The notes below the pieces were generated by a model. That model saw only the letters and a program-made list of their open reading frames with translations, was not told the DNA's origin and ran no database searches. DNA of 34,582 bases from a virus, in the IMG/VR virus record IMGVR_UViG_3300024352_000065, positions 1 through 34,582 of that record. One strand, given 5' to 3'. Made by a program: the position numbers and the translations under genes. Every line of letters begins with the position of its first letter. Position 1 is the stretch's first letter. Below are positions 1-7,049 of the stretch, one piece after another.

Positions 1-145
1 GCTTGGTGCGACAGGCACAAAGTCAACGGTGATATAACCATAACGGGAGTTGTAACCAGTGAGCTTACCAGAGGCCAAAACTGCCCCGGTCGAGCTTACT
101 TGTTTCACTTTTACGCCGATCATACCAACCCAAAAACCGGCCGCA
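1..145. repeat. Left copy of the 145-bp contig-end repeat
   Basis: Bases 1-145 match 34438-34582 except at two positions: 112 (T) against 34549 (C), and 143 (G) against 34580 (T). The first change is synonymous in the coat gene (GTA/GTG, Val); the second lies two bases from the contig end. A repeat inside a coding gene that keeps the frame open across the join is best read as assembly overlap of a circular or circularly permuted genome, with slight strain variation. Confidence 0.93.
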
Positions 146-702
146 AATTCGCCAGGGGCAACAAGGATAGCCTTGTTTGCTACGTTAATACCGTTTGTGA
201 AAGCGATACCGTTGAGTGTACCAGTACCGTTGGTAAAGGACACTCCGCGATAAGTTCCACTATAGTACGAAACATAACCGAGAAGGGACGGAGACTGGCC
301 CCACATGCGGAAGATTTCGAGGAACTTATTGTGCGATTTTAAATTATTTCTCGTGATAAATTTCGTGGCTCTAAAAAACGCTTGTTGATCCCCAAGCGAA
401 CGAGAAATCGTGGCAAATGGCAGAATAGAAGGCAAAATCGACACGTATGGGATGACAAGAGTTTGTTTAACTGCGCCAGCAATAGCCGCGTTAATTTCGA
501 AAGCCTCTTGTCCAGACCCGCCTAGCGTGATCCCGACTTCCGCACCAAGAACCACATCTTCAACGAACTGTGCGCCGACTCGTTGTCCTTCACCCCAACC
601 GATGTCCATTCCAAGGAGTTGATCCTCTGGGACGAGGTCATACATATCGCCATAAACACTTTTGAATAGCTCAATCACCTGATTATTAGAAACAGAAGCC
701 AT
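1..702 (-). CDS. Major capsid protein, N-terminal part (gene split by the contig ends)
   Basis: This is the 5' part of the coat gene; the rest is at the right end of the window. The frame opens at ATG 702-700 after a purine-rich leader and stays open to base 1. Joining base 1 to base 34437 through the repeated contig end gives one uninterrupted 447-residue protein. It begins MASVSNNQVIELFKSVYGDM and carries a Gly/Val-rich segment near residues 45-65. Identification as coat rests mainly on position: it follows scaffold and a small abundant-type protein, has the usual HK97-fold coat length, and is followed by a strong terminator. I do not recognise a specific subfamily. It would form the icosahedral shell around the scaffold core. 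Confidence 0.8.
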   Translation of the reverse strand, partial: MASVSNNQVIELFKSVYGDMYDLVPEDQLLGMDIGWGEGQRVGAQFVEDVVLGAEVGITLGGSGQEAFEINAAIAGAVKQTLVIPYVSILPSILPFATISRSLGDQQAFFRATKFITRNNLKSHNKFLEIFRMWGQSPSLLGYVSYYSGTYRGVSFTNGTGTLNGIAFTNGINVANKAILVAPGEFAAGFWVGMIGVKVKQVSSTGAVLASGKLTGYNSRYGYITVDFVPVAPS

Positions 703-730
703 ATCAGTATCTCCTTAATTAATGTTCAAA

Positions 731-1219
731 TTATTTCGCAACCCAGCAAAAACGGACTTCCAGAAGGCCACTAGTCAAAGCGTCAAGACCTGCCAAAACA
801 AAACGTCCTGCAAGATTTCCTTGGGATCCTAATGCGCCTTCACATGCCAAGGTCGATGCAGTCAGACCTTCGGCGACTTTTCCACACTCTGCTACGGTTG
901 CACCGTTGCTTCCGCTCAACACCCTGGCGGTAACGGAAAGCAAACTTTTCGCTTGGCCACCCATGTCCACAATGACAGCAAAAGCGTTGGTGCCCATAGC
1001 CGTCGCGTCAAATGCAGACACGAGGAATTCGTTGGATGTACCCAAAAAGTTATCAATTACCGCTTGCGATGCAATTGCATCAAAACTAGACAGCTGAGCA
1101 CTATTTGGGACAACAGGAACGACTGTTTTAGCAGCTGTAATTTTCCATTGCAGGATCAAATCATTTGCTACCACTTTTCCCAGCTGATCATTGTAATAAA
1201 ACAAACTAGAGACTGGCAT
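731..1219 (-). CDS. Probable head decoration or capsid accessory protein
   Basis: This is a 162-residue protein encoded between scaffold and coat, two bases after the scaffold stop and 28 bases before the coat start. It is rich in Ala, Val, Ser and Gly, lacks a signal peptide or membrane segment, and has alternating hydrophobic stretches that suggest a beta-rich fold (for example around residues 78-100). In many tailed phages a small capsid-stabilising or decorating protein sits exactly here, which is the main support for the call. I see no catalytic motif. A head-fibre base is an alternative. The function is inferred from position; that the gene is real is clear. Confidence 0.55.
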   Translation of the reverse strand: MPVSSLFYYNDQLGKVVANDLILQWKITAAKTVVPVVPNSAQLSSFDAIASQAVIDNFLGTSNEFLVSAFDATAMGTNAFAVIVDMGGQAKSLLSVTARVLSGSNGATVAECGKVAEGLTASTLACEGALGSQGNLAGRFVLAGLDALTSGLLEVRFCWVAK

Positions 1220-1221
1220 GA

Positions 1222-2094
1222 TTAACCTCTTCTTTTAAATTTGTTTTCCATTTCAGCAAATTTCTTTTCAATCGTCATTGGAGAATCGTCTTTGCGGGGC
1301 GTTGCCTGCGACGGTTTTGACCTTGACGATGTTCTCGTATCTAGTACCCGGTCAACTTTTGCTTTCATAAGACTATCTAAGAGAGATTTCGGCAAAATTG
1401 CCATAGCCTCTTCCGGCGTGAGGTCTGACAAATACGCGCCAATATCTTCAGTGACTGAACGGGTAGCGTATTTTAGCGCCTCTTTAGCGGGGATTCTTTC
1501 ACCCTTGGCTTTAAGATTCGCTTCGATCTGCTCAATGATCCGCAAGGCTAGTCTCGGATTGGCTTTTTTTCCCGCTTCTTTTAAAGCATCGGAAATCTCA
1601 GCGTCCAACTCGGCCACGGCTTGGGCAGCAAGTTGCTCCTGTCGCGTCCTGGTTTCTCTCTCCTCAATGTCTTTCATCTTGCGCTCAAGCTCTTCGCGTC
1701 GTTTCCGCTCGCTAAGTAGCTCTTTGCGCTCTTCTGGAAGCTCGTCGTATTCCATTTGTTCGATAAGATAATTCTCAAACATCTGGCGAGCCCTTTGGGG
1801 GCCTAGCTTGTCTACCAAAAACTTAACGTCGCCCTTTTCGAGCGCTTGGTTAACTGTTTGGGCTTCTTGAGCTAATCGAGCCGCTTCCTGATATCGCCGT
1901 GTACTTTCTTTCCCGTTTTGGTAATCGCGTATGAGTTCGTCATACGACACCTCACGTTCTTGACCGCCAAACTTAACTTTGTGCTTAGCAGTTTTCCACG
2001 GCTCTTGCTGTTCCGCTTTAACGGTCGCCTCTGGCGCTTGGTTTTGCGGATTTGTCGGTTGCGGGGATTGGCCCCCGCTCGTGCTGGTTTCCAT
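1222..2094 (-). CDS. Capsid scaffolding protein
   Basis: The protein has 290 highly charged residues. The N-terminus (1-30) is Pro/Gln/Ser-rich and probably disordered. Residues about 115-180 are dense in Glu, Lys and Arg in heptad-like order (runs such as RKRREELERK), indicating a long coiled coil. The C-terminus ends in a basic stretch (ENKFKRRG), the kind of tail that binds coat protein in P22-type scaffolds. The start ATG is preceded by AAGGGG. It is encoded just ahead of the decoration and coat genes, as scaffolds usually are. It should direct procapsid assembly and leave before or during packaging. No protease motif is visible, so cleavage is not indicated. Confidence 0.85.
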   Translation of the reverse strand: METSTSGGQSPQPTNPQNQAPEATVKAEQQEPWKTAKHKVKFGGQEREVSYDELIRDYQNGKESTRRYQEAARLAQEAQTVNQALEKGDVKFLVDKLGPQRARQMFENYLIEQMEYDELPEERKELLSERKRREELERKMKDIEERETRTRQEQLAAQAVAELDAEISDALKEAGKKANPRLALRIIEQIEANLKAKGERIPAKEALKYATRSVTEDIGAYLSDLTPEEAMAILPKSLLDSLMKAKVDRVLDTRTSSRSKPSQATPRKDDSPMTIEKKFAEMENKFKRRG

Positions 2095-2148
2095 CGTATC
2101 CCCTTGGTAGTCTTTCGACGCCGATTTTATGTCAGAATTATCGCACCG

Positions 2149-2544
2149 TTAAAATAATAAAACAAGATCCACAGGCAAAAGTTCCGCAGAAGATGGAGGA
2201 TTGCCAGCTGAATCAGCAAACCGTAATTGAATCGTCAAACGATTGTTACGGTCATAGTACCATGACGTACAACTCACGCCATAAACTTGTGATTGAACTC
2301 GTGTCACTATTATACCCAACACCGTCTTAGTTGAGACAAGGACTTGAGGTGTCGCGTGTTTCAACGTGACCGTTTTTGCTTCACCTGCAAAATTATCAGC
2401 GAAGGTAAGACCACTCCGAAGATTCCTCACAGTCTGCTCAACAAACTGCGCCATGTAGTCGAAAAACTCAGGTATTTGTTTTCCTGCATCGGTTTTACTA
2501 ATACGAGCCGTATCTAGTAGCCGAGTGATTGTGAATTTTGCCAT
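2149..2544 (-). CDS. Conserved phage virion-type protein of unknown function
   Basis: This 131-residue protein starts at ATG 2544, chosen because it directly follows the stop of the 28-residue gene (TGA-T-ATG); a TTG nine bases upstream is a poorer choice. The first half looks helical (residues 5-45, with ARISKTDAGKQIPEFFDY). The second half looks beta-rich, ending in a run of alternating hydrophobic residues and LPVDLVLLF. From memory this two-part pattern resembles a small protein found in many tailed phages near tail or head genes, but I cannot give it a proven role. It lies between large terminase and scaffold in one transcription unit, so it is probably a minor structural protein. Confidence 0.6.
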   Translation of the reverse strand: MAKFTITRLLDTARISKTDAGKQIPEFFDYMAQFVEQTVRNLRSGLTFADNFAGEAKTVTLKHATPQVLVSTKTVLGIIVTRVQSQVYGVSCTSWYYDRNNRLTIQLRFADSAGNPPSSAELLPVDLVLLF

Positions 2545-2545
2545 A

Positions 2546-2632
2546 TCAGTCAATCGCCTTTAAATAAATCCAGAGCATAATTGTCACATTTATCCAGACA
2601 AGAAACCATATCCAGTCGTTATATGACCACAT
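2546..2632 (-). CDS. 28-residue hydrophobic membrane peptide
   Basis: This small open frame has ATG at 2632 two bases after the large-terminase stop (TAA-CC-ATG), and its own TGA lies one base before the ATG of the next gene. It starts MWSYNDWIWFLVW and continues with about 20 hydrophobic, Trp-rich residues ending YLKAID, so it should be a single membrane-spanning peptide. The exact fit between two genes supports real, coupled translation. It may be a lysis helper or membrane factor, or simply a spacer that couples terminase to the next gene. No family was recognised. Confidence 0.5.
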   Translation of the reverse strand: MWSYNDWIWFLVWINVTIMLWIYLKAID

Positions 2633-2634
2633 GG

Positions 2635-4029
2635 TTAGCCCCCAAACTTTTTAGGCCCATCACCAAACTTTCTAGGAACTACATTTAAATCGTTTTTTGC
2701 AGGAGTATGCCAGTATCTGTCTTTGTTGATAATCTGCGCGGGATGCGGGTTGGTGCGATTAAGGCCCCTGATAGCATACATGAGAGCCGCAATTGCATCA
2801 CAGTGTCCTAGTGTTTGTGTCCTTTCAAAGTCGGTATGATGCTTATTGAAAGTACCTGACTGACAACTCATGATCGTCAATTTGCAATGTGGAAGGATGC
2901 GGATCTTGTCCTGTGTGAATCGATTAGCGAGCCCGTTTATGCTCGCCTCCCAGTCGCTCTTTTGCGGGAGCGCAATTGTCATTCCAAAAGTACGGCCCAA
3001 GTCAACGGCAAGTTGTCCTGGCACGTCGGCATAATAGACGTGCTCGGATTTATTAGGCTGTAACCACTTCCCGCCCCATTTTCGTCTGATATCTCGTACA
3101 ATATTCTCGGTTGGCGTGTTGGCTGGCCACCATAGTTCATCAGCCACGATATCGATTCCTTGCAGGAAGTCATATCCCACAACTGTGGCCACGGTAAGAT
3201 CCCGGACACCTCCCCAATCAATGTAGATTTCCCAATTACAGGTGTCTGGGACTTGCACGTCAGCAACATGCCGGTCGATATCAAAATCAGGTACGACAAC
3301 AATACTTTTATCCCGGATAATCTCATTAAGATATTCTCGCTTGAAATCATCCGTGTGTCTCCCACCTGCTCGACGTATGCAAGCCTCATACTGCGAATGG
3401 CTCAACGCTTTGTTGTCGTCTATTGTAAACGAATAAAAAGCGTTGTTCATTTGCGCCCTACTCATCGTCTCGGTAATAAAAGGATGATCGGGGATTTTTG
3501 GCAAAGTAGTCAAAAATATGATTTTGCCGCCGTCGCTGTGCGTCAAAGCAGGGCCTACGTCCGACCTTAGGGATTCAAGGTACTGATCGGGGTTGGCGTC
3601 AACAATCTCCTCGACGAATACGCCTTGGAGCGTCTTACCTCGCTGCGAGCCCGTGTTAAGGTCGAAGCCTCCCATCACGAGCTCAGAGCTACCGATGTAC
3701 CATTTACCTTCGCTCTTACTCGGCCTAATTAGGCCCTCTGGCGCATCCGCAATAATGTGTCTTAGCCTAGGCGTGACAATCTCGCGTGTTTGCTTGAGCG
3801 TAGGTCCGAGGATTAGAAAGCATTTGTCTTTCCACCGTAGGCATTGCTCGATTGCGATCAAGACGCCTAGATGCGACTTGCCAAACTGGCGAGCGCAAAG
3901 AACAACGGCCTCATCAATTTCTTTAGGTAGGGCATAAATAGCGTCATAGATCGAAACTTGTTGGTCCCATAGCTTATATTTCAAATTTCCCCGAAACCAC
4001 AACTGATCGGTTAGCGTCTTTAAATTCAT
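2635..4029 (-). CDS. terL: Terminase large subunit (packaging ATPase and nuclease)
   Basis: The protein has 464 residues, a normal length for the family. Visible motifs in order: a Walker A-type loop CARQFGKS at 45-52, Walker B with catalytic acid VFVEE at 137-141, coupling motif FLTTLP at 172-177, then the RNase H-like nuclease acids D271 (YIDWGG), D335 (YYADVPG) and D411 (GHCDAIAALMYA). It docks on the portal, pumps DNA into the head by ATP hydrolysis and cuts it. The start ATG 4029 overlaps the preceding small gene by 56 bases. It sits directly upstream of the head genes. Packaging type (headful or site-specific) cannot be read from the motifs. Confidence 0.96.
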   Translation of the reverse strand: MNLKTLTDQLWFRGNLKYKLWDQQVSIYDAIYALPKEIDEAVVLCARQFGKSHLGVLIAIEQCLRWKDKCFLILGPTLKQTREIVTPRLRHIIADAPEGLIRPSKSEGKWYIGSSELVMGGFDLNTGSQRGKTLQGVFVEEIVDANPDQYLESLRSDVGPALTHSDGGKIIFLTTLPKIPDHPFITETMSRAQMNNAFYSFTIDDNKALSHSQYEACIRRAGGRHTDDFKREYLNEIIRDKSIVVVPDFDIDRHVADVQVPDTCNWEIYIDWGGVRDLTVATVVGYDFLQGIDIVADELWWPANTPTENIVRDIRRKWGGKWLQPNKSEHVYYADVPGQLAVDLGRTFGMTIALPQKSDWEASINGLANRFTQDKIRILPHCKLTIMSCQSGTFNKHHTDFERTQTLGHCDAIAALMYAIRGLNRTNPHPAQIINKDRYWHTPAKNDLNVVPRKFGDGPKKFGG

Positions 4030-4198
4030 TTTCGCTCAATATATGCAATTCGCCCCCATGATTCACAATGGCGACGATATCACTATTCCCGTCGATAATT
4101 AGTGATCCATCCTTGTAACCATGCACTAAGTAGAGCCCAAAATCGGACTCTACCTGTGCAAGCTCTTCCCAAAATTTCTCAATTGCCTTCGTGTCCAT
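3974..4198 (-). CDS. Small protein between the terminase genes
   Basis: The 74-residue product is read from ATG 4198 (MDTKAIEKFWEELAQ); a longer frame to 4237 would run further into the preceding gene. The N-terminal third is helical and acidic. The rest looks like short beta strands (GLYLVHGYKDGSLIIDG, then DIVAIVNHGGELHIL). It overlaps its upstream neighbour by 20 bases and large terminase by 56, a compact arrangement typical of translationally coupled phage genes. I do not recognise the family. A packaging accessory role is suggested by position only. Confidence 0.6.
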   Translation of the reverse strand: MDTKAIEKFWEELAQVESDFGLYLVHGYKDGSLIIDGNSDIVAIVNHGGELHILSENEFKDANRSVVVSGKFEI

Positions 4199-4391
4199 GC
4201 TCAATCCATTCAGCAGCTGCAATAAGCCATGCAGCAATAGCGCGACATTCCCGCGCCGTTATTTGCTCTGCCCTAACACTGACAGCAAAAGGCCCATCGG
4301 CCATTCGCGTTGGAGCTATCACAGCGTGGTGCTCATCTGCCAAACTTCCTCGATTTCTTGGCCTATGAACTGAGAGCAAGGGGTTTTTCAT
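4179..4391 (-). CDS. Small protein downstream of small terminase
   Basis: The 70-residue product is read from ATG 4391, eight bases past the small-terminase stop, with a GAGG site five bases ahead of it; upstream in-frame ATGs exist but would overlap the terminase gene. The second half is an Ala/Trp-rich helix (ITARECRAIAAWLIAAAEWI). The middle segment (MADGPFAVSV) suggests a short beta strand. It is encoded between the terminase subunits and overlaps the next gene by 20 bases. The function is unknown; a packaging or early-lysis accessory role would be a guess. Confidence 0.6.
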   Translation of the reverse strand: MKNPLLSVHRPRNRGSLADEHHAVIAPTRMADGPFAVSVRAEQITARECRAIAAWLIAAAEWIEHGHEGN

Positions 4392-4398
4392 CAGTACC

Positions 4399-4809
4399 TC
4401 AGAGCTTGGGTTTTCCATATTTTCGCACAAGCTTCTCGATCTCGTGGTCTGGAATTGCTGAGAGGTCTAATTGCTCCACTTTCTGCTCAATCTTTTCAGA
4501 TTGCCCAAGATACTGTTTGCCTAGCCAAATCATCATCACGCGGTCGCCATTCTGCGCCCTTCTAAACTGTCGACGGCGTAGTGAGCACTTACCGCCAGCG
4601 CTGTACTTTTTATACACTTCCGAAAAACTCTTGTTATAATGCTCGGTTACGCGCCTAACGAGTGTCTCCTCGTCGATCTCAAACCAGCCTGCAATCTCTT
4701 CTTGTGTGCATTGCATTTGGCAACATTTTTCAAAGTCTCGGAAATCGATATCTTTGACTTTCGCGCCTGTTTCGCCTTCGGCTTTTGGTCGTTTCGTGAC
4801 GCCCGCCAT
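4399..4809 (-). CDS. terS: Terminase small subunit (DNA-recognition)
   Basis: The 136-residue protein starts 9 bases after a GGAGG site. Residues 24-55 hold a helix-turn-helix of the small-terminase kind (FRDFEKCCQMQCTQEEIAGW, then the recognition helix around EETLVRRV). A middle segment has the SLRRRQFRRAQNGDR and WLGKQYLGQ pattern that I know from small terminases and terminase-like regulators of many tailed phages. The basic C-terminus (LVRKYGKPKL) may contact the large subunit. It would bind the packaging site and load the large subunit, encoded three genes downstream. It is the first gene of the minus-strand packaging operon, divergent from the plus-strand accessory genes. Confidence 0.82.
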   Translation of the reverse strand: MAGVTKRPKAEGETGAKVKDIDFRDFEKCCQMQCTQEEIAGWFEIDEETLVRRVTEHYNKSFSEVYKKYSAGGKCSLRRRQFRRAQNGDRVMMIWLGKQYLGQSEKIEQKVEQLDLSAIPDHEIEKLVRKYGKPKL

Positions 4810-4838
4810 CTGGGTAGTCCTCCATCTGCTTGTTATGG

Positions 4839-4865
4839 TTGAAATTTACCACGGTTGCATACAAT
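4839..4865 (+). promoter_or_regulatory. Possible promoter of the plus-strand accessory operon
   Basis: In the short divergent gap between small terminase and the 4894 gene, TTGAAA (4839-4844) and TACAAT (4860-4865) resemble -35 and -10 boxes, with a short 15-base spacer. The reading is weak because of the spacer, but this gap must drive genes in both directions. The first plus gene has AAGGGG shortly before its ATG. Confidence 0.3.
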
Positions 4866-4893
4866 AGTTAAACTTTAAACACAAGGGGCAGCC

Positions 4894-5121
4894 ATGGCAT
4901 TTTTTGCGTTTGAGTTTAAGGACGCCGACGAGAAATACGACCAATTTGGAAACCGGCTTGGTATGTATTGGCGTTTTAATCACAAGGCGGAACGGAATGA
5001 TTGGGTAAAGCGTAGCCCTCGCCGAATCTTAGTGCCGAGTTCGGACAAAGAACTTAAAATGCTAAAATTCAGGGCAATCATTGATGCGTTTTGTATAGAT
5101 GATTATTACACGAAGAGGTAA
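4894..5121 (+). CDS. Hypothetical 75-residue protein
   Basis: This is the first gene of the plus-strand accessory operon, with an AAGGGG ribosome site. The protein is aromatic and charged (MAFFAFEFKDADEKYDQFGN at the start, YWRFNHKAERNDWVKRSPRR in the middle) and ends with a helical stretch. There is no membrane segment or metal-binding motif. Its stop lies three bases before the mini-ferritin start, so the two are co-translated. I do not recognise the family. Confidence 0.6.
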   Translation: MAFFAFEFKDADEKYDQFGNRLGMYWRFNHKAERNDWVKRSPRRILVPSSDKELKMLKFRAIIDAFCIDDYYTKR

Positions 5122-5124
5122 ACA

Positions 5125-5532
5125 ATGGAAGATTTGCTTCGATTGGCTAAAGTGTTTCGCGCTGCTCAGATTGTGGCCCACGACGCGCACAACAATATTT
5201 CCGGGCCATCTTTCTTTGCCGACCATGAATTCCTGGGCGAGCTTTATGGGACCTATGAGGACGCCTATGATTCCCTCGTCGAACGGTATATTGGTCTGAC
5301 GGGACGATCCGTCGATGGCGTGTCATTAGCTAAAGATGCGCTTGAGCTTGCCCCGGATTCACAAGTGCAAGCGATCTGGGATATTTTGTCGATGTTTGAG
5401 CGCACCGTTTGCAAAGTTTGCTATGCTTTTTGTGAGAAAGAAGGCGTCTCGGAAGGCACGAAACAGCTGGTAGGGGAGCTTTGCAATCAAGCTGAGATGA
5501 GGCAATACAAGCTTAAGCAGCGCATGAGCTAA
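5125..5532 (+). CDS. Dps-like mini-ferritin (putative)
   Basis: The protein has 135 residues and is largely helical. The segment HNNISGPSFFADHEF with the following helix matches the Dps signature (HWNvkGpnF..lHe...). The spacing of ferroxidase ligands is the family one: H22, H34 twelve residues later, then D49 (+15) and E53 (+19). The acid normally four residues after the second His is Gly here (G38), with E39 next to it, so the site may be altered. Dps proteins form 12-subunit shells that oxidise and store iron and protect DNA. The protein is somewhat short for the family. A GAGG site precedes ATG 5125. It may protect phage DNA from peroxide; that is inference. Confidence 0.7.
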   Translation: MEDLLRLAKVFRAAQIVAHDAHNNISGPSFFADHEFLGELYGTYEDAYDSLVERYIGLTGRSVDGVSLAKDALELAPDSQVQAIWDILSMFERTVCKVCYAFCEKEGVSEGTKQLVGELCNQAEMRQYKLKQRMS

Positions 5533-5658
5533 TGATTTCGGATGTTTGAATCGTTCCACTATTGCTTGACTGAAACGATAGTAAGATGTAAATCTTCCTC
5601 ATCGTCAATCAAGACGCTGTGGGTTTAGACTCCATGTTTAAAACGAATCAAAAGATTT

Positions 5659-5760
5659 TTGCTGGGCAAGACGGATGACCAGTTTTTAGGCTGGTATCAA
5701 TATTGGCAATATGAACAAGGCTATTCTGACGATAGCTCATACATGAGGCACCCAAAATGA
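5659..5760 (+). CDS. 33-residue ORF coupled to the next gene, possibly frameshifted
   Basis: This frame (FLGWYQYWQYEQGYSDDSSY near its middle) ends in TGA overlapping the ATG of the next gene as ATGA, the mark of a real coupled gene. The frame opens only after TAG 5626-5628 and has no ATG; the first usable start would be TTG 5659. An ATG at 5634 reads MFKTNQKIFAG in the frame one base off and stops early. A one-base change in the A/T-rich run around 5650-5660 would join the two into one protein of about 40 residues. It may be a decayed gene, a sequencing error or a coupled leader. Confidence 0.35.
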   Translation: MLGKTDDQFLGWYQYWQYEQGYSDDSSYMRHPK

Positions 5761-6002
5761 ACGCGACAGAAGCGAAGGACCTTGCCGATCAAGTAAATTC
5801 TGCCAATCCAGAAAAGGCCATGCAGGAGGCTATGGCCGTGATCAAATTGGCCGCTGAAAAAGGCTTATATTCTGATTTGGTAGTCTTGCGTGAGGTGGAT
5901 GCCGAGGCTATTTTGCCCATCTTGAGCGTTTTGGGATACAAGACAGATGTGAAGGTAGCGGAATTGCCGGAAATGCGGCAAGTGTGGATTACTTGGGATT
6001 GA
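5757..6002 (+). CDS. Hypothetical 81-residue phage protein
   Basis: This small protein has an acidic helical N-terminus (MNATEAKDLADQVNSANPEK), a second helix, and a beta-like C-terminus built around LGYKTDVKVAELP and ending in VWITWD. The shape (two helices, a short 'LGY' element, a strand ending in a W or SW-type motif) recurs in small proteins of many phages, usually near accessory genes, without a known role. The gene starts on the stop of the preceding short frame. It is soluble, with no signal peptide. Confidence 0.6.
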   Translation: MNATEAKDLADQVNSANPEKAMQEAMAVIKLAAEKGLYSDLVVLREVDAEAILPILSVLGYKTDVKVAELPEMRQVWITWD

Positions 6003-6026
6003 TGTTAGAGAAAGGTGTGTTTTTAG

Positions 6027-6395
6027 ATGCAAAATAAGATTTTTGCTGGCTGCGATAGTGCCGGTCTATTTGATTTGTATGAGCATACAGACAACAAGCA
6101 CGATTTTTTACTTTCTGTCCGCCAGTTTAGGGACATGAAGACAAAAAATCTAAGGATCAAAAAAGCTCAAAAACATGCCGAGCACTTTTTAAAGATTGCT
6201 TTGAAAAAAGAACCCAAAAAAGGTGCGTTTTCAAGGGGTCAAATTGCAAAGGCTCTCATTGAGTCAGCTACTGAATCCGCTTGCAAAAACGGCTTACCCG
6301 CGAAAGATTACCGCGCTTTTATTACATCAAAATGCGGCAAGGACTTTTTGGAAATCGTTTGTACCAAATTGGGCTATCAAGAAGCTCTTGGATAA
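6027..6395 (+). CDS. Hypothetical 122-residue basic protein
   Basis: The protein is lysine-rich, especially residues 38-75 (KTKNLRIKKAQKHAEHFLKI), with a helical pattern throughout and three scattered cysteines. It starts at ATG 6027, with AAAGGTG upstream. The first codons resemble the abandoned start at 5634-5661 (a 14-base identity), so the two may share history. The charge suggests nucleic-acid or protein binding, but no domain is recognised. It lies in the accessory operon after the mini-ferritin gene. Confidence 0.55.
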   Translation: MQNKIFAGCDSAGLFDLYEHTDNKHDFLLSVRQFRDMKTKNLRIKKAQKHAEHFLKIALKKEPKKGAFSRGQIAKALIESATESACKNGLPAKDYRAFITSKCGKDFLEIVCTKLGYQEALG

Positions 6396-6403
6396 GGATT
6401 GTG

Positions 6404-6616
6404 ATGAGACATTTTCACTTTGATAACCCCGACGATTATTGGGCTTTGTTCAATAATTCCAGCGATCGAAACAAGCTTGTGACGGATATTAGCCTTTTTG
6501 CCACGTCCGATTTTGGAAACCGCTCGTCCGAAATGATGGACTATCAGCAGGCCGCCATGCAATGGCTGAAAGATTTTGTTGAAAACGGTTGCACTGAGAA
6601 GCAGGACGTGTTTTAA
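6404..6616 (+). CDS. Hypothetical 70-residue protein
   Basis: The start ATG 6404 was chosen for its AAGGA site six bases upstream and because longer in-frame versions overlap the previous gene heavily. The protein begins MRHFHFDNPDDYWALFNNSS and ends in an amphipathic helix (QQAAMQWLKDFVENG). It is acidic and soluble, and of no known family. It is the last gene of the plus-strand accessory operon; a strong hairpin terminator follows at 6657. Confidence 0.55.
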   Translation: MRHFHFDNPDDYWALFNNSSDRNKLVTDISLFATSDFGNRSSEMMDYQQAAMQWLKDFVENGCTEKQDVF

Positions 6617-6656
6617 GAGATTTGTTCGCCAGTGATAGAGACGACGATGGAAATGG

Positions 6657-6684
6657 AAGGGGCTACATAGCCCCTTTTATTATT
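6657..6684 (+). terminator. Rho-independent terminator of the accessory operon
   Basis: AAGGGGCT, loop ACAT and AGCCCCTT form a perfect 8-bp stem, followed by TTATTATT. It lies 40 bases after the last plus-strand gene. The end of the opposing minus-strand gene overlaps the T-rich part, so the two operons meet here. Confidence 0.88.
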
Positions 6685-6850
6685 CTGTCTTTTGATTTGC
6701 TGCCAATGCCTGCGCTAACACGTTTCCATTTCGGTTAATGATTTCAATACAGCGCTCGATTACTGCCACCGTTTCTTGCAAGCTTTCAGCCAACTCATTT
6801 GCGTCACCGTGTTTCAATGCTGCCTTCCATTTTGTGAAATTAACATTCAT
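6680..6850 (-). CDS. Hypothetical 56-residue helical protein
   Basis: This small gene begins at ATG 6850, 11 bases inside the end of its upstream neighbour. The protein (MNVNFTKWKAALKHGDANEL at the start, then ETVAVIERCIEIINRNGNVL) reads as two amphipathic helices without membrane segments. It is the last gene of the minus-strand replication operon, and its stop lies beside the terminator of the converging operon. Supported by overlap, codon pattern and a sensible protein; no family recognised. Confidence 0.5.
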   Translation of the reverse strand: MNVNFTKWKAALKHGDANELAESLQETVAVIERCIEIINRNGNVLAQALAANQKTE

Positions 6851-7049
6851 GGTTAATGCGCCTTCTTAATAGCTCGTTTTCGTCAAGCATGTTGACTACG
6901 ACGGTTTTGTACATCACTTGTAATCCGTCTTCATAGCCATCGCGTTCGCCTTTTTTATAGGCAAAATGATAAACGCACAAATTTATACCTAGGCAAAACA
7001 CTAGGACAAATTGATTTTGTGGCATTAAAAGCCATTCATGCCAACTCAT
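6840..7049 (-). CDS. Small single-span membrane protein
   Basis: The protein has 69 residues. The N-terminal part is followed by a hydrophobic span (about residues 12-30, FVLVFCLGINLCVYHFAY), then a charged cytoplasmic-type tail rich in Glu, Asp and Arg. The ATG overlaps the stop of the preceding gene as ATGA. It may act at the host membrane (accessory, exclusion or lysis related), but nothing decides this. It is part of the chain of coupled small genes behind the resolvase. Confidence 0.6.
   Translation of the reverse strand: MSWHEWLLMPQNQFVLVFCLGINLCVYHFAYKKGERDGYEDGLQVMYKTVVVNMLDENELLRRRINHEC

Noticed and set aside
1-145. True direct terminal repeat of a packaged genome
   Set aside because: The copies differ at two positions and lie inside the coat gene; assembly overlap explains them better, though reads would decide.
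1241-1771. 176-codon plus-strand open frame
   Set aside because: It is the antisense shadow of the scaffold gene; the protein is Ser/Ala/Phe low-complexity and has no ribosome site or coupled neighbour.
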